Positions 44,221 through 56,201 are shown, numbered from the stretch's first letter. The stretch: DNA of 64,000 nt from Hyaloperonospora brassicae (GCA_947650285.1 CANTFL010001455.1:117979-181978), one strand, 5' to 3'. Program-made: numbers and translations. Notes: a model not told the origin generated them from the sequence alone.

Positions 44221-45329
44221 CGCTAGACTTGGAGGACATTCAAGCGACCAAGCTCACTTTGTATTTTGCTGTTGATGTGAAAGCCAGATCTCTTGTAACG
44301 ACAATTTGATCTTAGGTTTGCAAGGAAGGTCATTCTTCGCGTCGTACTCGGCCCCTAATCGGTTGCCTACCTCATTTATCTGTTTCCGGATACCCGCTAT
44401 TTCACAACAAGACTTCTCTTTCTCGACGTGATCCGCTAGATACAAACTTAGAGTTCTGGTCGCAAGTAAAAAATGAAATCTGGTCGAGCCGAAAGCAGAA
44501 TTGGCGATCTTTCAACAGCACAAAAAACAGATTTCAGCGAAGAATCCTTAATGTGACGTATTCACACCTACTAGCTACTATACTAAAACGAGTGTACTCA
44601 CAATAACTTCTAAATCTTCCTCGTACAAAGACAACCCAGGCTTTCTTGTAAATGTAAGAAACTTCCCACCAGATCGACACTTGATCACGCTACGGCTTGG
44701 AGAGGAATGAGGTTTTATCATGTCACTGATGTTGACGCAGATAAGTCTGACTGATACGCAAGGCTACGTTATTTTTCTACCCGATAGTTCAATGCAACGT
44801 AAATTGTATGAAGAAATTCGGTCTTCAAGTCTGACTGCCGTTTCTAGACCTAATGCTACTGGATTACCCACTATATTTAATGACCACTCTTACTATTTTT
44901 ACCGTTCTATCACAATGGTTTCCTACTGGTATTTTACTCGGATCGTTGACGACTACTTCCGTTTGTAGCGGTAAGTAACATATGTTCAAAACGTTACAAA
45001 TACCATAACACGGATAGAATAAATTCAGTTTTCGATGATAACAATACGTAAGGCTGTTTCCGCCACATATTTTGGATTACATCGCGTGCAGGTGTCTTCA
45101 TCAAAGCATCGATATCCCTTGCATTCATAACTTGTTTAGACCCGTGACTTGTTATTGTAACTGTATGCAGTCATGTCAGATCGATTAAACTTCCGTTTGT
45201 TGACTACAGCGCTTTTATCACGCTGTGAGATTACATTACACTCAGCTTGCACAAACGATTTCTGCTGCTCTTGCTTTCCGAGCTCTATAACTTTAGAGGA
45301 GGGTAGAACAATATTAAACTACTATTTCC
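44221..45329. other. DNA between the right arm and the family A copy 2 LTR
   Basis: No intact gene. A minus-strand piece (44445-44254, Lys/Glu-rich, SLQEIWLSHQQQ) and the repeat at 44990-45300 suggest a decayed minus-strand mobile element of unknown class. If the left LTR element inserted after the duplication, this sequence should reappear beyond its 5' LTR. Confidence 0.4.
44990..45300 (-). repeat. Unclassified interspersed repeat, copy 1
   Basis: Matches 54762-55040 in opposite orientation, with many changes. Read on the minus strand it contains YECKGYRCFDEDTCTRCNP (C-x4-C-x5-C-x2-C) and then YVAETALRIVIIEN. The second copy keeps YATETALRLVILDN, so a coding origin is likely. I do not recognise the protein. 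Confidence 0.55.
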
Positions 45330-45572
45330 TGTGCGAGGTTCTTGCTCACCACCGATTGCGCGCGTCCATTAGCGATCGGTGGTCAATTTGGTTGATGTAT
45401 TGTGTACATCAGTCAAGAAGTGGAGCAACCACGAATCTTACCCTCGGGGGTAAAATTCTGCAAACATTACGTCTTGTCGAGTAATTTTAATTGAATATAA
45501 TCCTAAAAATATATATATATAAGAATTGATATATTCGAATCAATTTTTATGTTACGGGCTCACTCCGTTACA
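45330..45572 (-). repeat. Truncated 3' LTR of family A copy 2
   Basis: Aligns with 52788-53017 of the 5' LTR (TTCTTGCTCAC, GATTGC-CGCGTCC, CTTGTCGAGTAAT and others) but lacks the half nearer 45330. On the minus strand it starts TGTAACGGAGTGAG. An AT run (45508-45520) is inserted relative to the other LTR. Confidence 0.8.
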
Positions 45573-45590
45573 TCACCCTCCCCCTTAACC
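45573..45590 (-). other. Polypurine tract of family A copy 2
   Basis: On the minus strand GGTTAAGGGGGAGGGTGA directly precedes the 3' LTR start. It corresponds to the tract at 4445-4458 in copy 1. Confidence 0.6.
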
Positions 45591-45634
45591 ATTATTCCCT
45601 CATTCCATCTATTCGGTGCCTTACGAGTTCGTCC

Positions 45635-47496
45635 ATGCGCGACGCGAACAATTCTGTCTCTGGAGTGGATGCACGGATGCGTGCAGCTGGCAAATAATCA
45701 CACCAAGACTTGTCAGCAGGCGCTACTTTGACTGCTGCTGCTGACAAGAAGTCTGTAAAATCCAATGTTGCAGTTTCACTTGGTTGTCCACGTGCAGCTT
45801 CTTCAGGCGCATCCTATGCTGCTGGTGGTTGTCGCATGGACGTCAAAATAAAGGTTAACTATTCGGTCGAGTAGGACACCCTGTCCGACTTGAAGTCACC
45901 CTGAAAGCCCGGCCGTAAAGCTGTGAGTGCGAAATGGCGACTGCCTATACTCGTGGCAGTCTCGATAATACTCCGCGCCATGAGATGTTCGGCTCATACG
46001 ACGATTCTGAGGTTTCGTCTCGGGGATCGGACCGATCGTGCTCGCATACATATTATGCGAGTGAGAAAGATGAGGACTTCAGTCATCGTGATGATATTAA
46101 TGACCCTTCACGAAGGCGTCGTAGCCGTACCAATACTAGTAATTGCTGTGATCGCAATGTCATTGGTTATGTCGGCATAATGAAAGAGGATCACGATCGT
46201 AACGCGTTACAATCTTCTCTTACAGACAAACTATGGATGCCTTCCTAACGAAATCTGAGGCAGTAGTACGGTTATACCACAGACCGTTATTGTTTCCTAC
46301 ACCTCGATTCGTCAAGACTTCACAGTCTTGATGTCAGTGCCATTGATAATCGCTCCGAACATGAGTATTATATCTATGTCATTTTCAGGCACGGATTGTA
46401 TAACGGCTACCGCAACCGAGACTAAGCTTCGTTAATGCAGGTTTGGAACTCTTTCATCGGCAACAGTATAAATGTTGACCGTGACGCTTGGTTAAGCAAA
46501 CGTATTGCAGCTCGCAATAAGTTTGAACAGAAGTGGACAACCGGTGCTCTGTATATATTGCACCGATTGTCTTAAGGGGAAGGTTTAACTTGCTTCTAGT
46601 GGAAAGAGAATTGTCAGAGTTGTGTTGACAATTCTGCTCGCGTCTTCAGAGAGGCCTCCCTCCTCCATCAGACCTATTAGAGGGCTCGCATCTCGTCCGA
46701 GATTTACAAAGATATTGAGACTTTATAATTCCTTTACGAAAGCGCCGGGAATTTTTCCAACGATGGCCATCTATCATCAAAGAGTGCGTCTTGTCGTACT
46801 GTTCGGCGAGACCAGGAACAGCCACCATCAGCTGAGAGCGGGGCTACCAGCTCTTCCGCGAGGGTGGATACCCCCGCCACTGGAAGATGTGCGTCTACCT
46901 TCATTTAAAATCGTCACGGTAGTTCAAGATACGCTCCACGAGGAAGCGTTGACCACCATATGAGCCCACCAAAAGATGTGGTGGAGGAGGAAAAACCTCC
47001 TCTAAGTCGTTCGACTGACCGTCTCGACCAAGACGAGACTGATTGCGCAATTGTAGAATTGCGCGAGGATTTGGGCCACGAGAGGGATAGACGTTATGAT
47101 GCGATCTATTATGTTCGGAAGCGCTGCACAGTTCGTGAGGATGATCGTGCGAAGGATAGTGCTGAGTACGCCATAGCACAGCTTCAGGTCGAGCGGGATG
47201 TCCGTTACCTCGTTGAAAAGCTGGCGACAGCTCGCAGGGAAATATTTTAGTTGAGTGGAGGTGTTTCTTCACTACGTGACCAGACTGAACGCCTAGAGCG
47301 CGAGCGCAAGAATCTAATGGAGATTCGTGAGCGTGGGTTCTATCTTCATTGTCGAAAGAGGCCTCATATTACAGAACGGGTGGAGACGCCCCACGTAAAA
47401 CGCAGAATGCGTACGCATTCTAAGCGGCAGCTCAATCGATTTTGCGTTGCCATGTCGGCACAGCACATGAAAGTTACCGACATATTTGAACAGTAG
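45635..47496 (+). pseudogene. Antisense ORF of family A gypsy (aORF), copy 2
   Basis: Same protein as 2722-4429, here on the plus strand. The likely start is the ATG at 45635, 63 nt inside the LTR, in another frame for about 300 nt (Ala/Ser-rich, then KIKVNYSVE against EVIYSGES in copy 1). From 45934 to 47496 a single frame can be followed without any net shift, though with stops at 46246, 46264 and others. Aligned residues: FRHGLYN / LRHRWYN, WNSF / WNAF, TGALYILHRLS / [12 protein letters not shown]-x6-CQSCVDNS / C-x6-CTSCVENS, then [22 protein letters not shown] and a coiled coil ([19 protein letters not shown]). Stops make it inactive, yet spacing of conserved residues is intact. Confidence 0.7.
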
Positions 47497-47652
47497 TTTA
47501 ATGCTGCCCACATTAGTCACTACGTATCTGGGTAGGTATACTGTAGATATTAGGACTAAATTGCCTTCAATAAAAGAAATAACATTTGCTCTTTCATACT
47601 TGTCAGCGTTCGGTTTGTGCCGGTCCATTGCGTAAGCGATAGAGTCCTGCAC
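46646..47652 (-). pseudogene. Integrase C-terminus and chromodomain, family A copy 2
   Basis: Pieces: 47652-47314 (QDSIAYAMDR, LPRYVVTNVGS, FYVGRLHPF; the integrase C-terminal domain), 47272-46901 (linker, [27 protein letters not shown]; start of the chromodomain) and 46828-46646 (VPGLAEQYDKTH; the end). Frames shift between them. The antisense ORF overlaps this part. Confidence 0.75.
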
Positions 47653-48159
47653 AAAACGGAATACTGTTGCTCGAGCCAGCGGAAATCCTTCTGCTAACGA
47701 TACATTGTTTTATTCAGTTCTCCTTGTGCGAACTGCAGAAAGCGTCCTCACCACGTTCTGTTATTTAGCGAGGTTGCCATTATCCCTGTTGGGACAGTCG
47801 TTGGCGATGCTGAGATTCCAGCATCGTCATCATCATCTGACCCAATTATAGCGTCATCGCAATTATTGAGATGATCTTCTACTTCGATGTCGAGCTGATC
47901 GACATCGGCATCATGCGTGACGAGGTTAACTTCGACACATGATGAGTGAGAGCCAGAACGATTTTTACGTAATGAGTAAGAGCCAGAGCGATTTTTGCTC
48001 GATCGAGTCTTTACCCCCCTTATCCAAGAGTCACACTCTAAGAGGTGGGCAGAAGTGGATGGTGTAAGCCATCCCCGATGTATGGTGTATGCTGGGCTGA
48101 AGCATGCACCGATTTATTGATGACGAATTCTACCATGGGTAGGAATCTGCCCTATCTCG

Positions 48160-48965
48160 AGAAATTGTGGACATATCCTTAAATTGTTTGTTTGAGGACA
48201 CGGTTTGCACGTTTTGTCTGACCATCTGTTCCAGGATGGATAGATGTAGACATCTTCAAACGAGTTTTGAGCTATCGGAACACGGATTGCCAAAACTTCG
48301 CCGTGAACCGAGGATCACGGCAGGAAACGAGCTCACGGGGTAATCCATCCAGTCAAAATGTCGTATCGATAACGACACGAGTACAGCCATTTGCCGTAAT
48401 AGACTCGGGCACTGCAGCACGTATCACAGTCGTGCTAAACCGGTCATTAAGCACAAGAATACCTATATTTTTGTGGTCGCCTTCGAAAAAACCAAAGACG
48501 AAGTCCATGAAAATGGACTGCTAGCACTCTGCCGGGACAGGTGGATACTGTAAGGTTGCACGGGATGAAGGACTAGGCTTCACCCGATTTACGAGCCTCG
48601 CAAGCACGAGTGTACTTGCGCACAAAATAATTTTGGCGGGGCCAGTAAAAGTCACGACTTACCGTAAGCTAAGTCTTTCCCCTACCAAGATGTCCACCTG
48701 TTGGGGCATCGTGACAATCATACATGATGCGCAAACGCAGATTTTTTTGAGCAGGAACGATGAAACGAGGCTTGTCGCCGTCAACGGCTGTATAGTACAG
48801 CAACACGTTGCGTGTCGTGTACCGAACTAATGAGGAACGGCACAAAACCGGTAAATGTTTCAAAGATTTACGAGATAGATTCACCAGATGTTCCTTCAAG
48901 CGCAGAAGATCCTTGTCTTCTGCGTAGACATTCCCTATGTCGTTAGGTAACATTGACGACGGCAC
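48160..48965 (-). pseudogene. Integrase zinc domain and core, family A copy 2
   Basis: 48965-48669 covers the zinc-binding end (HDAPTGGHLGRGKT). 48560-48160 covers the catalytic core, read through stops. MDFVF keeps the first Asp. The second Asp is replaced (SCRDPRF in place of SDRDPRF) and the Glu is lost (NRVLKQ in place of NRVLEE). The enzyme would be dead even without the stops. This is the zinc segment that copy 1 has deleted. Confidence 0.75.
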
Positions 48966-49094
48966 ACTAAATGTACGAGTCGCAATAGTGGACTTATCTT
49001 CACTGTTCGATTGCGCGCTCGGCTTGAATTCGGGTCGGTGCGAAAGAGCATCAGCGACGATATTAGGTCGAATGGATTGTATTCGACCGTGAAA

Positions 49095-50385
49095 TTATAA
49101 TTCGAGAAAAGAACAGTCATCTTCTATTCTTTTTAAAAGGTGGGGACTGTTCACGGCCGTTCGTAATGACGCATGGTTCGTATAGACGATGAATAGTCTA
49201 TCTCTTAAGATATAGACACGAAACTGAGCCAGAATATATTTCATGGCAAGGAAGTTCCTTGTCATGCACTTAGTGATTACGCCCAGCTGCTGGTAGCTGG
49301 CGCGATTGATAGAAATTGGCGCGCTCTGCGCCATCTGTATCAGATTGCTACAACGCACAACCTATTGCAAAATCACTGGCGTCACAGACCACATGGAATG
49401 GTCTGCCCTGGTCTTCAATCGCTAGTATGAGCGACAGGTATAGATCTGCTTGATACCTTCATTTGAACGCTGCCAGTCAGCGTTCTATGAACACTTCACA
49501 TTTTTGTTAAGTAAACAAGAAAGATGCACAGTCATCTCGGCGTAGTTGCGCGAGTACTTGTGCAAGTACGCCGCTAGCCCAAGGAACTTACGAAGTAATA
49601 TGACATCGACTGGCACAGGCCAATCGGTAATCGCTCTAATCTTTTCGGGATCAAGGCGTACGCCGTGTTTACCCACGATGCACCCAATAAGTGGTTTTTC
49701 GCTAGCCGCGAATATACACTTCTTGAGGTTGGCGTATAGCTTATGATTGCGCATAAGTTGAAGAGCCCGACGAACGTGAGTTCTGTGAATTTATACGTCC
49801 GTCTTTTCGTCCATATCCCGGCGACAAACGAACACATCGTAAAATTACTCGGTGCGAAATCCCGCACCGGTCTCAACAGATTTGTAACACATCTTTTGAA
49901 AGTTGCATGGGCGTTACTCAGCCCCTGTGACATTCTATCCACTCCCACAGCATACATCTGGGGTTGCGCACAGCTGTGTACTGGATGACCCATTCACGCA
50001 TGATGATTTGATAGCATCCATCTATCAGATCAATGGACGAGAAGATGGTACTCTTTGAAATACCATCTATGATTAAGTCCTTCCTCGGTATCGGCGTCTG
50101 GGCCGGTACCGATGCAGCATTCAATTTGTTGAATGAGCGCATTATCCTTCATTCTCATGTGTCCTTTTGCACACATAAGATTCAAGAGCTGTGAGTAGAA
50201 GTTGATTCCCTCACATGGCCCGCTGCAAAGCGATCGGCAAAGAGCTTGTCGATCGCTAGTACTTGTTCACGAGGCAGTGGACACTGCTTCATGACACAGT
50301 ACTTATGAGCCCGGTTTGAGCTCGATCTCGTGTCGATTGCCTTTGTCCTTAGGCAGTTCGTGTGGCAAAGATTTGACGAACACAT
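49095..50385 (-). pseudogene. Reverse transcriptase and RNase H, family A copy 2
   Basis: RT pieces: 50385-50182 (PLPREQVLAIDKLFADRF), 50142-49918 (FNKLNAASVPAQTPIPRK, SSIDLIDGCYQ), 49993-49574 (QGLSNAHATFKRC) and 49754-49485 (KKCIFAASEKPLIGCIVGKH). The YFDD active site is lost: the site reads SNFTMCSF after a one-base loss. RNase H remains at 49358-49095 (KYILAQFRVYILRDRLF, YTNHAS). Frame changes at about 50150, 49920 and 49480. Confidence 0.8.
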
Positions 50386-50434
50386 CCTTGAATTTGATCA
50401 AATCCTTATACAAAAGATTTGCCTCAAGCGACCC

Positions 50435-51475
50435 CTAGGGTTGAGACGTGTATCGTTCAATCCGAGTCTTCTCATCGAGGACTTTTTGTCCATCGATGAG
50501 CTGCTGAGAACCCGTTTGCTCGCAGCAAATACTGTTGCCGATTAAATATGGATGACGTACCCATCCCCTGTGATGAGTATGCAGATCTTCTTGACTTTTC
50601 CATAACGCAGATCGCGCAAGAACCGTTTCGGTTCTAAGCGTTGCCAATTGAGTTATCTCCAAAGTTAACTTCGGAGGCACAACCAGATCATGCGTATCAG
50701 CGCCTACGCTTAATTCGTCATTGACCAAGACACTCAACGTCTCGATTACTTCCTGGGAAGTCACATCCACATGATCCAGGAGAGCTTTCTCCACAATGTA
50801 GTGATCATCTACATTTTGTTCTTGTACAGTCGTATTAACGACCGTACCGCAAGTGAGTCCATCGCAATCACTTTCAGTACATCCACACGCTTGTGGATGC
50901 TTCAAGACGTTCATCAGATGGCCGACTGATGAACAAGAGTCAGTCATCTTCACGGATCGATGCTGCCAGATCATTTTTGGCTCGTACCTTCTGAGCCAAG
51001 GTAATCCCAGGACGACATTAGATTTGTCATCCAGATCCAGTACGATGAAGTCATCATCGTACTGTTCACCTTCTAATGTGGAGTGGATTCGTACCACACG
51101 TTTCTAAACAGTTGTCTATGCGTATGTTGCAAGGCGCACCGTCATTCTCGGTAGGGGGATGTCGCGCTCAACGAACTTGAGTCTTCCAGCCTCTAGTGAA
51201 CGACAACGAACAAAGTTGTTCGACGCCCCACAGTCAACCAGAGCACGAAGCGACAAATCATTTGTCGCTTCCAACTTCAAGGTGATGAGCGAAACGTCAT
51301 CACCAGGTACAGAGACACACAATGATTGTGTATCTGGAGCAACTTTCGTCAAGAGATTTGCAAATTCTCTTGAGGTTGCTGGATCAGAAGGGCGTTTGGA
51401 TCCTGCTGACTCCGACCACTTTTTGATGGTCTGCTTCGCTGTTGCGGTTTGCAACAGTGTTGGAACTACGTCCAT
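50435..51475 (-). pseudogene. Protease and linker, family A copy 2
   Basis: 51475-51116 has LRALVDCGASNNFVRCRSL, a gypsy protease active site of the D-C-G-A type, plus upstream Ser/Lys-rich linker. 51097-50435 continues with FIVLDLDDKSNVVLGLPWL, then the flap-end HRSVKM and the linker to RT (DEKTRIERYTSQ). One frame break near 51105 separates them; otherwise this is the best kept part of the copy. Confidence 0.78.
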
Positions 51476-51969
51476 TGCTCTTTTTAGCAGATGGTCGATG
51501 ATTTTGCTCAGTACTGTTTCGTATTGGGCACGGGGTACAACACTCTTAATCGTATTGTCCTAACTTCTTACAGCGATTGCGCTTTTGCGATCGCTTGTTG
51601 TTTGAAGAGTGAGGTCTCTAGCTCTCAACAAACGAGAGTTCTATTGGTTCTATACCATCAGTATCTTGTCGTATCGGTGGAACATAAGAGATCGAGCTAG
51701 CATGAGCTTGTCTCATGCTATAGTCTTCCTGTTCCGCAGCTGCGGTTGCTTGTTCAAGCGTACCCATATTCGAAACGGAACAGGTGGTTTCTGACGGGCC
51801 CATCTGCGAGCCCTTGGATAGATACAGTAATCAACGTTTGTTAATTTACCGTGTTAGCAGTTATACTACTCTCGAGGAGTCGTATATGCTGAGCGTAAAT
51901 GTGCAAATCACGCTTACCCTGTTTGAGTATCACGGCTCTGATCGAGCCCTGAACTCAGCCCGTGGCGGT

Positions 51970-52430
51970 TCAAACGTTTTTTAGTTGAGGCTTATAGGAT
52001 TCCAGCGACGCAAAAGCATATGGGTCGCGGATCTCTAGCCTTAAGGCCCAAGTCTTGGCACGTCCTGCCAAGTGGATTTGAGCAAACGTTATTTTCATTT
52101 GCTCATCGTCGATACGACGTGCCTTATGGATCTCTCTAGTTCGACGGACCATAACAAGAGGGAGTCTTAATCGACTCATTTGTGCTTGGAGAGGTCAACT
52201 TTCAAGATTTCGAGGCGACGCGTGTGTGTCGTCCCACCTAAAGCAGCATTGACTTGCTGCTGTCTCAACTGCTCAGCCTGTTGAGAGCCTTGCTGGTGAA
52301 GCAAGGCTACTTTCTCTCGTTCGGCGCCAAGTTCATGTTGAATAAACCTGGCGATGGCGGCATGTTGTTGGTCTCTGTCAAGAGATTCCAACATGGCGGT
52401 AGCGTCAATGTCGCCCACGGTAGAGCTCAT
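51970..52430 (-). pseudogene. Gag fragment, family A copy 2
   Basis: 52430-52176 gives the Gag start (MSSTVGDIDATAMLES, then Gln-rich QQAEQLRQQQ). 52179-51970 gives the capsid-like stretch AGRAKTWALRLEIRDPYAF, typical of oomycete gypsy Gag. Frames differ and the region towards 51480 is too broken to read. Confidence 0.65.
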
Positions 52431-52553
52431 ACGTCCTACTGCACTCCATTATATGTCAACTAACTGCTTACAGCATTTACACGTGGCGTGAAAGCTTTTC
52501 TCATCATCCAAAGTGTTCATGCTGAATGAAATGATCGTGTTATGTTAAACGGA

Positions 52554-52569
52554 CAACGAAGTGCTTCCA
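52554..52569 (-). other. Candidate primer-binding site of family A copy 2
   Basis: On the minus strand TGGAAGCACTTCGTTG begins two bases after the 5' LTR end. A TGG start is expected opposite a tRNA 3'-CCA. I cannot assign the tRNA. Confidence 0.45.
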
Positions 52570-52571
52570 GG

Positions 52572-53017
52572 TGTAACGGGGCACGCTCTTGTCAGATGAC
52601 TGACAAGATCTTGTGTAAACCGAACACAAAGCTGCGTACTCCCGATGTCACGTACACGTGGAGAGGAAGCGCAACCGAAGCAAACAGAACCCGAAAGCTC
52701 TATCTGAGCGAAAAGTAGAACTGTAATTTATATAGTTTGTTTCTTCAATAAACCGTCTTGGTCTTCATCTAACTATATTCAACTACAATATAGTATGTGG
52801 GTTTCTTGCTCACTACCGATTGCACGCGTCCAGCAGCGATAGGTGGTTAATTTAGTTGATGTACACGGTACGTCAACCAAGAAGTAGAGCAACCACGAAT
52901 ATTACCCTCAGAGGTAATATTCTGACAACATCACCTCTTGTCGAGTAATGTTAATTAAATATTATCCCAATAAAATACATTGGTATCAATTTCATGTGAC
53001 GCGCTCACCCCGTCACA
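52572..53017 (-). repeat. 5' LTR of family A copy 2
   Basis: 446 bp. On the minus strand it starts TGTGACGGGGTGAG and ends GTGCCCCGTTACA. The TATATAA box at 52734-52728 is 156 nt from the LTR end, as in copy 1. The internal block GGACGCGTGCAAT matches GGACGCGCGCAAT of the copy 1 LTR. Hairpins are at the same places as in copy 1 with different bases. Confidence 0.85.
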
Positions 53018-54761
53018 ACAGGGCCAACAAACATCTTTGGCTAATAAGGCACGTCCAGCCATCAAGATAGGCTTCATCACTTTGTCCATTGTTCGTGCGA
53101 CTTCGTTTAAACCACGACTGCTAGAGAACAGTCGTGGTCCAGACAAAGATGCACGAAAGATGGACAAAATTAGGAAGACATACAGCGCGACTAAGCATTG
53201 AAATGCATGCATTGTACAAAAATTTAACGAGGCTAGTCTTATCAGACTTACAGCATGTATACGCTGCTGTGAGGTCGCAGGACGGTGGATTGAGTAAGAC
53301 AAACAACTTTGCTAAACGTTCGCAAGCCCATGTGTGATCACAAGCGAAGCAAGTTAGCGAGAGTAATTTTTACTATCTCACACGAAACAAGCATGTCAAT
53401 GAAGCCAATCGTCCTCTTCTGAGAGCGACAAACAAATTGAATGATGCATGCGTAGCAAACAAATCTCCGGAAGTCGGCGGTGTGTTCACATAGCGACAGT
53501 GCAGGTGCGTGTGGACAGAAGTGTAGCCTGTCAAAATCAATGCTGATGAGCCGAGAGGTCTCATATAGCAATGGCGGTGGCAGGTGGACCCAAACTTTTC
53601 CGCAGTAGACAGAAAGGCAGATCACGATCTTGTTGATTGTTGACATTGTTTGAATCAAGAGAAGTAAATATACACGTAAACAGACAGAATAACAAGCACG
53701 TAAGCCCTGCAATGGCTGTGCTATACACAATTACCGTGCACTACAACAACAATTCAAAAAGTCGCTATCGGAAAATTGGAGTTCGTATCCATACATCTTG
53801 ACAGCACGCAATCATGTGTTGTTTCACCACGGAATTGGAGCATTCATCATGAGATGCCATGGAATGGAGAACGTCACCCCGGTTACACATAATCGGGGTG
53901 TGCTCGTCTGAGATGAACTGGGTTATGATTCATTGAATCGGTTAAACAAAAGTGATGATAAAAATACGGATAGCGCAAGCTAGTACTGGTACGATCGCTG
54001 CGTTTTATAACCAACTTGCATCCGATAGCGTCAGGTCTATTAATGTGATGTATTTCTATCTCACGGACTCGTGCCAAATGGCGTATGCATACCAGATGAT
54101 GGGTTACAAAAGTTCTATTTAACTGTCCGCTGTATGGCCTTGATACATCGGGCATGTACGTATTTGCTTCATTTCGTCCATTTCGTCACGACATTTAACA
54201 ACGCGCTAATTCATTTACCGACTATGTCTACATTTTATGAAGTGGTTTTATATATCTGTACCTACTTGACGCATCCAACATTCGAGTGTATTTCGGTAAG
54301 AAAGCTTTTTGTCTTCGAGCTAAATTTGTCTAGTTTTTTGTTCATGGAGACTTCGTGTCCCATATGCTACGGCGTTTTCCGCAATCAGAGATGGCGAAAT
54401 CTATAAGTAATTTTCTGGCTTGCGCGCTTGACCGGTGACTTCCAAACAAGCCGTGTACTCGCTATCCAGTTCACTTCGTCGTATGAATTAAATTGCATGT
54501 TTCTGAGTGCTTGCAGCGATATGCAACTGAACAGTAATCAAGATCATGCAACAATACGCATAGCCGTTGATTCTTTCGACATCTTTCGTCAAAGGTACAG
54601 ATCAAAAAAGCAGTATTGACCAGGCGTTAGATCTGCGACTTAACGGGATTAGGCGTCATCACTAACTTACCGGGTGGTAAAGAGTAGACGCGCCATAAAG
54701 GTGGATGTAGATGACCGCCGGATGGCATTGGATAGTTCTGCATGTCCGCCGTCATGTAGAG
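53018..54761. other. AT-rich intergenic DNA
   Basis: No supported gene. A small hairpin CCACGACTG / CAGTCGTGG is at about 53111-53136. A minus-strand frame at 54155-53883 with INRPDAIGCKLVIK vaguely recalls the start of copia-type RT, too little to call. Confidence 0.4.
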
Positions 54762-55040
54762 TTATAGAGCTCGGAAGTAAGAGCAGCATATATCGTTGTG
54801 CAAGCTTGAGTGTAAATTAGTCTCACGGTGTGAAAAAAGTGACGCAGTCAACAAATAGAAGTTCGATCGATCTGACACGACAGCTACCTTCCAATAACTA
54901 GGCACGAGTCTAAAGACGTTATGAATAAAAGGGATACCGATACTTCGATGAAGACACCCCCACGCGTTATAATACAAACATATGCAACGGAAACCGCATT
55001 ACGTCTTGTCATCCTCGATAACTTAATGTATTTCTGTCCG
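54762..55040 (+). repeat. Unclassified interspersed repeat, copy 2
   Basis: Reverse-oriented homologue of 44990-45300. Shared stretches include ATAGAGCTCGGAA, GATGAAGACACC and GGAAAC-GC-TTACGT. YATETALRLVILDN is readable on the plus strand. Confidence 0.55.
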
Positions 55041-55339
55041 TCTTTCGGTGGCTGTAGCGCTCGAGCCATATTCACATTGTGCTTCGTAAGGTCAAGTCGT
55101 CATCTCAGTAGAATAATGGAAAGACCGTTGTGAAACACCGTAGAAACGACAAGTGTTGCAATTTTCTAAAGCGGGTCAACAGGAGCAGTATTGTGATAGG
55201 TTGAGTTGGCTACGATTTGCCTGGACGAATTTAGTCAGCGTAGTTATATTTCTAAGGATACAAATTTACAATATTGATCTTGCGAGTCAATGTTTATGGA
55301 ACATTTCCTGTAGAGGTGATAACTAATGCCCCGCCATTA

Positions 55340-55560
55340 CTGAGTAACGAAGCCGTGGTATCAGCCAAACAAAGCACCAAATGTTGCAGGACGCGCGCAA
55401 TGGACGGTGAGCGAGATTCTACAATGGAAGTTTTAACTTTAAAGTAGGAAACGCAAGATAAAAAATAGTTTATTTACGAGTTTTCATTTTATCAAATGTT
55501 CAGTTTTAGTTTTCTTTTCGTTTAAGCAATACCTGCTTAGCTTTCACTTCCTGTGCACGC
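55340..55560 (+). repeat. Family A LTR scrap
   Basis: GCAGGACGCGCGCAATG (55386-55402) equals 4630-4646 of the copy 1 LTR base for base, followed by GGTGAGCG-like sequence at matching distance. The LTR ends are not visible, so this is a broken solo LTR or fragment. Confidence 0.45.
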
Positions 55561-56201
55561 ACGATTCACGGAATATTCAATTTTGCGCAACCATATCCTC
55601 ATTATATAAGACTTAATCCTTCTTATTTTTCTAAAATTGAATTTATAGTAATAATTATAACAAAGTGTACTCCATCACGATTAGGCTTTGGATGGCATTG
55701 TGACGTACAAAGTAGTTTCATATATATGCCACGATAAATTTACCCATTTGGCAAGATAATGGTATCTCGCTACTCAGGGACCTCATCTACATCAACATCA
55801 GTGTAATAGTAGCACCTATTGTATCTCCTCGCCATTCAAGAGTTGTAATGGAGTGACTATGGAGTGGGAATCTGCTTACATTTAAAAGCACGACTAGGTC
55901 ATACTCGGACGAGAAATTAAAAGATCAGTTTGTGTTAAAGTTTACATTCTGTCGATGAAAGGTGTAATTGCGTCAAACGAAAAATTCATCGCAAAAAATA
56001 TACTCGACGAAGTAAAAGATCACTTGGCCATCCTTTAACGATATACGTTTGCATCCTGATACATATACGTGTAAAGTGATCTTCATTATACAAGCATTGC
56101 TTCTAGAATGAATTGTGTGTTACTATTGGAGGAATCAGAACACAAATGTATGCAATACTCGCTTTTACAGCAAAATGAGCGCATCATCCGCAATATACAA
56201 T
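55561..56201. other. AT-rich DNA without recognisable gene
   Basis: Nothing beyond short frames. Confidence 0.4.

Larger units (their letters stand above)
45330..53017 (-). mobile_element. Ty3/gypsy retrotransposon, family A, copy 2, degraded
   Basis: Minus-strand element with gag, protease, RT, RNase H, integrase and chromodomain in order from right to left. The 5' LTR (52572-53017) is complete and the 3' LTR (45330-45572) keeps only 243 bp. LTRs differ at many positions, so the insertion is old or the copy is fast-decaying. It carries the family's antisense ORF on the plus strand (45635-47496). Every pol domain has stops or frame changes. Copy 1 is at 1-4849. Confidence 0.88.

Noticed and set aside
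53883..54155. Possible copia-type RT fragment (INRPDAIGCKLVIK)
   Set aside because: Only about 14 residues look right and no neighbouring RT motif could be read.
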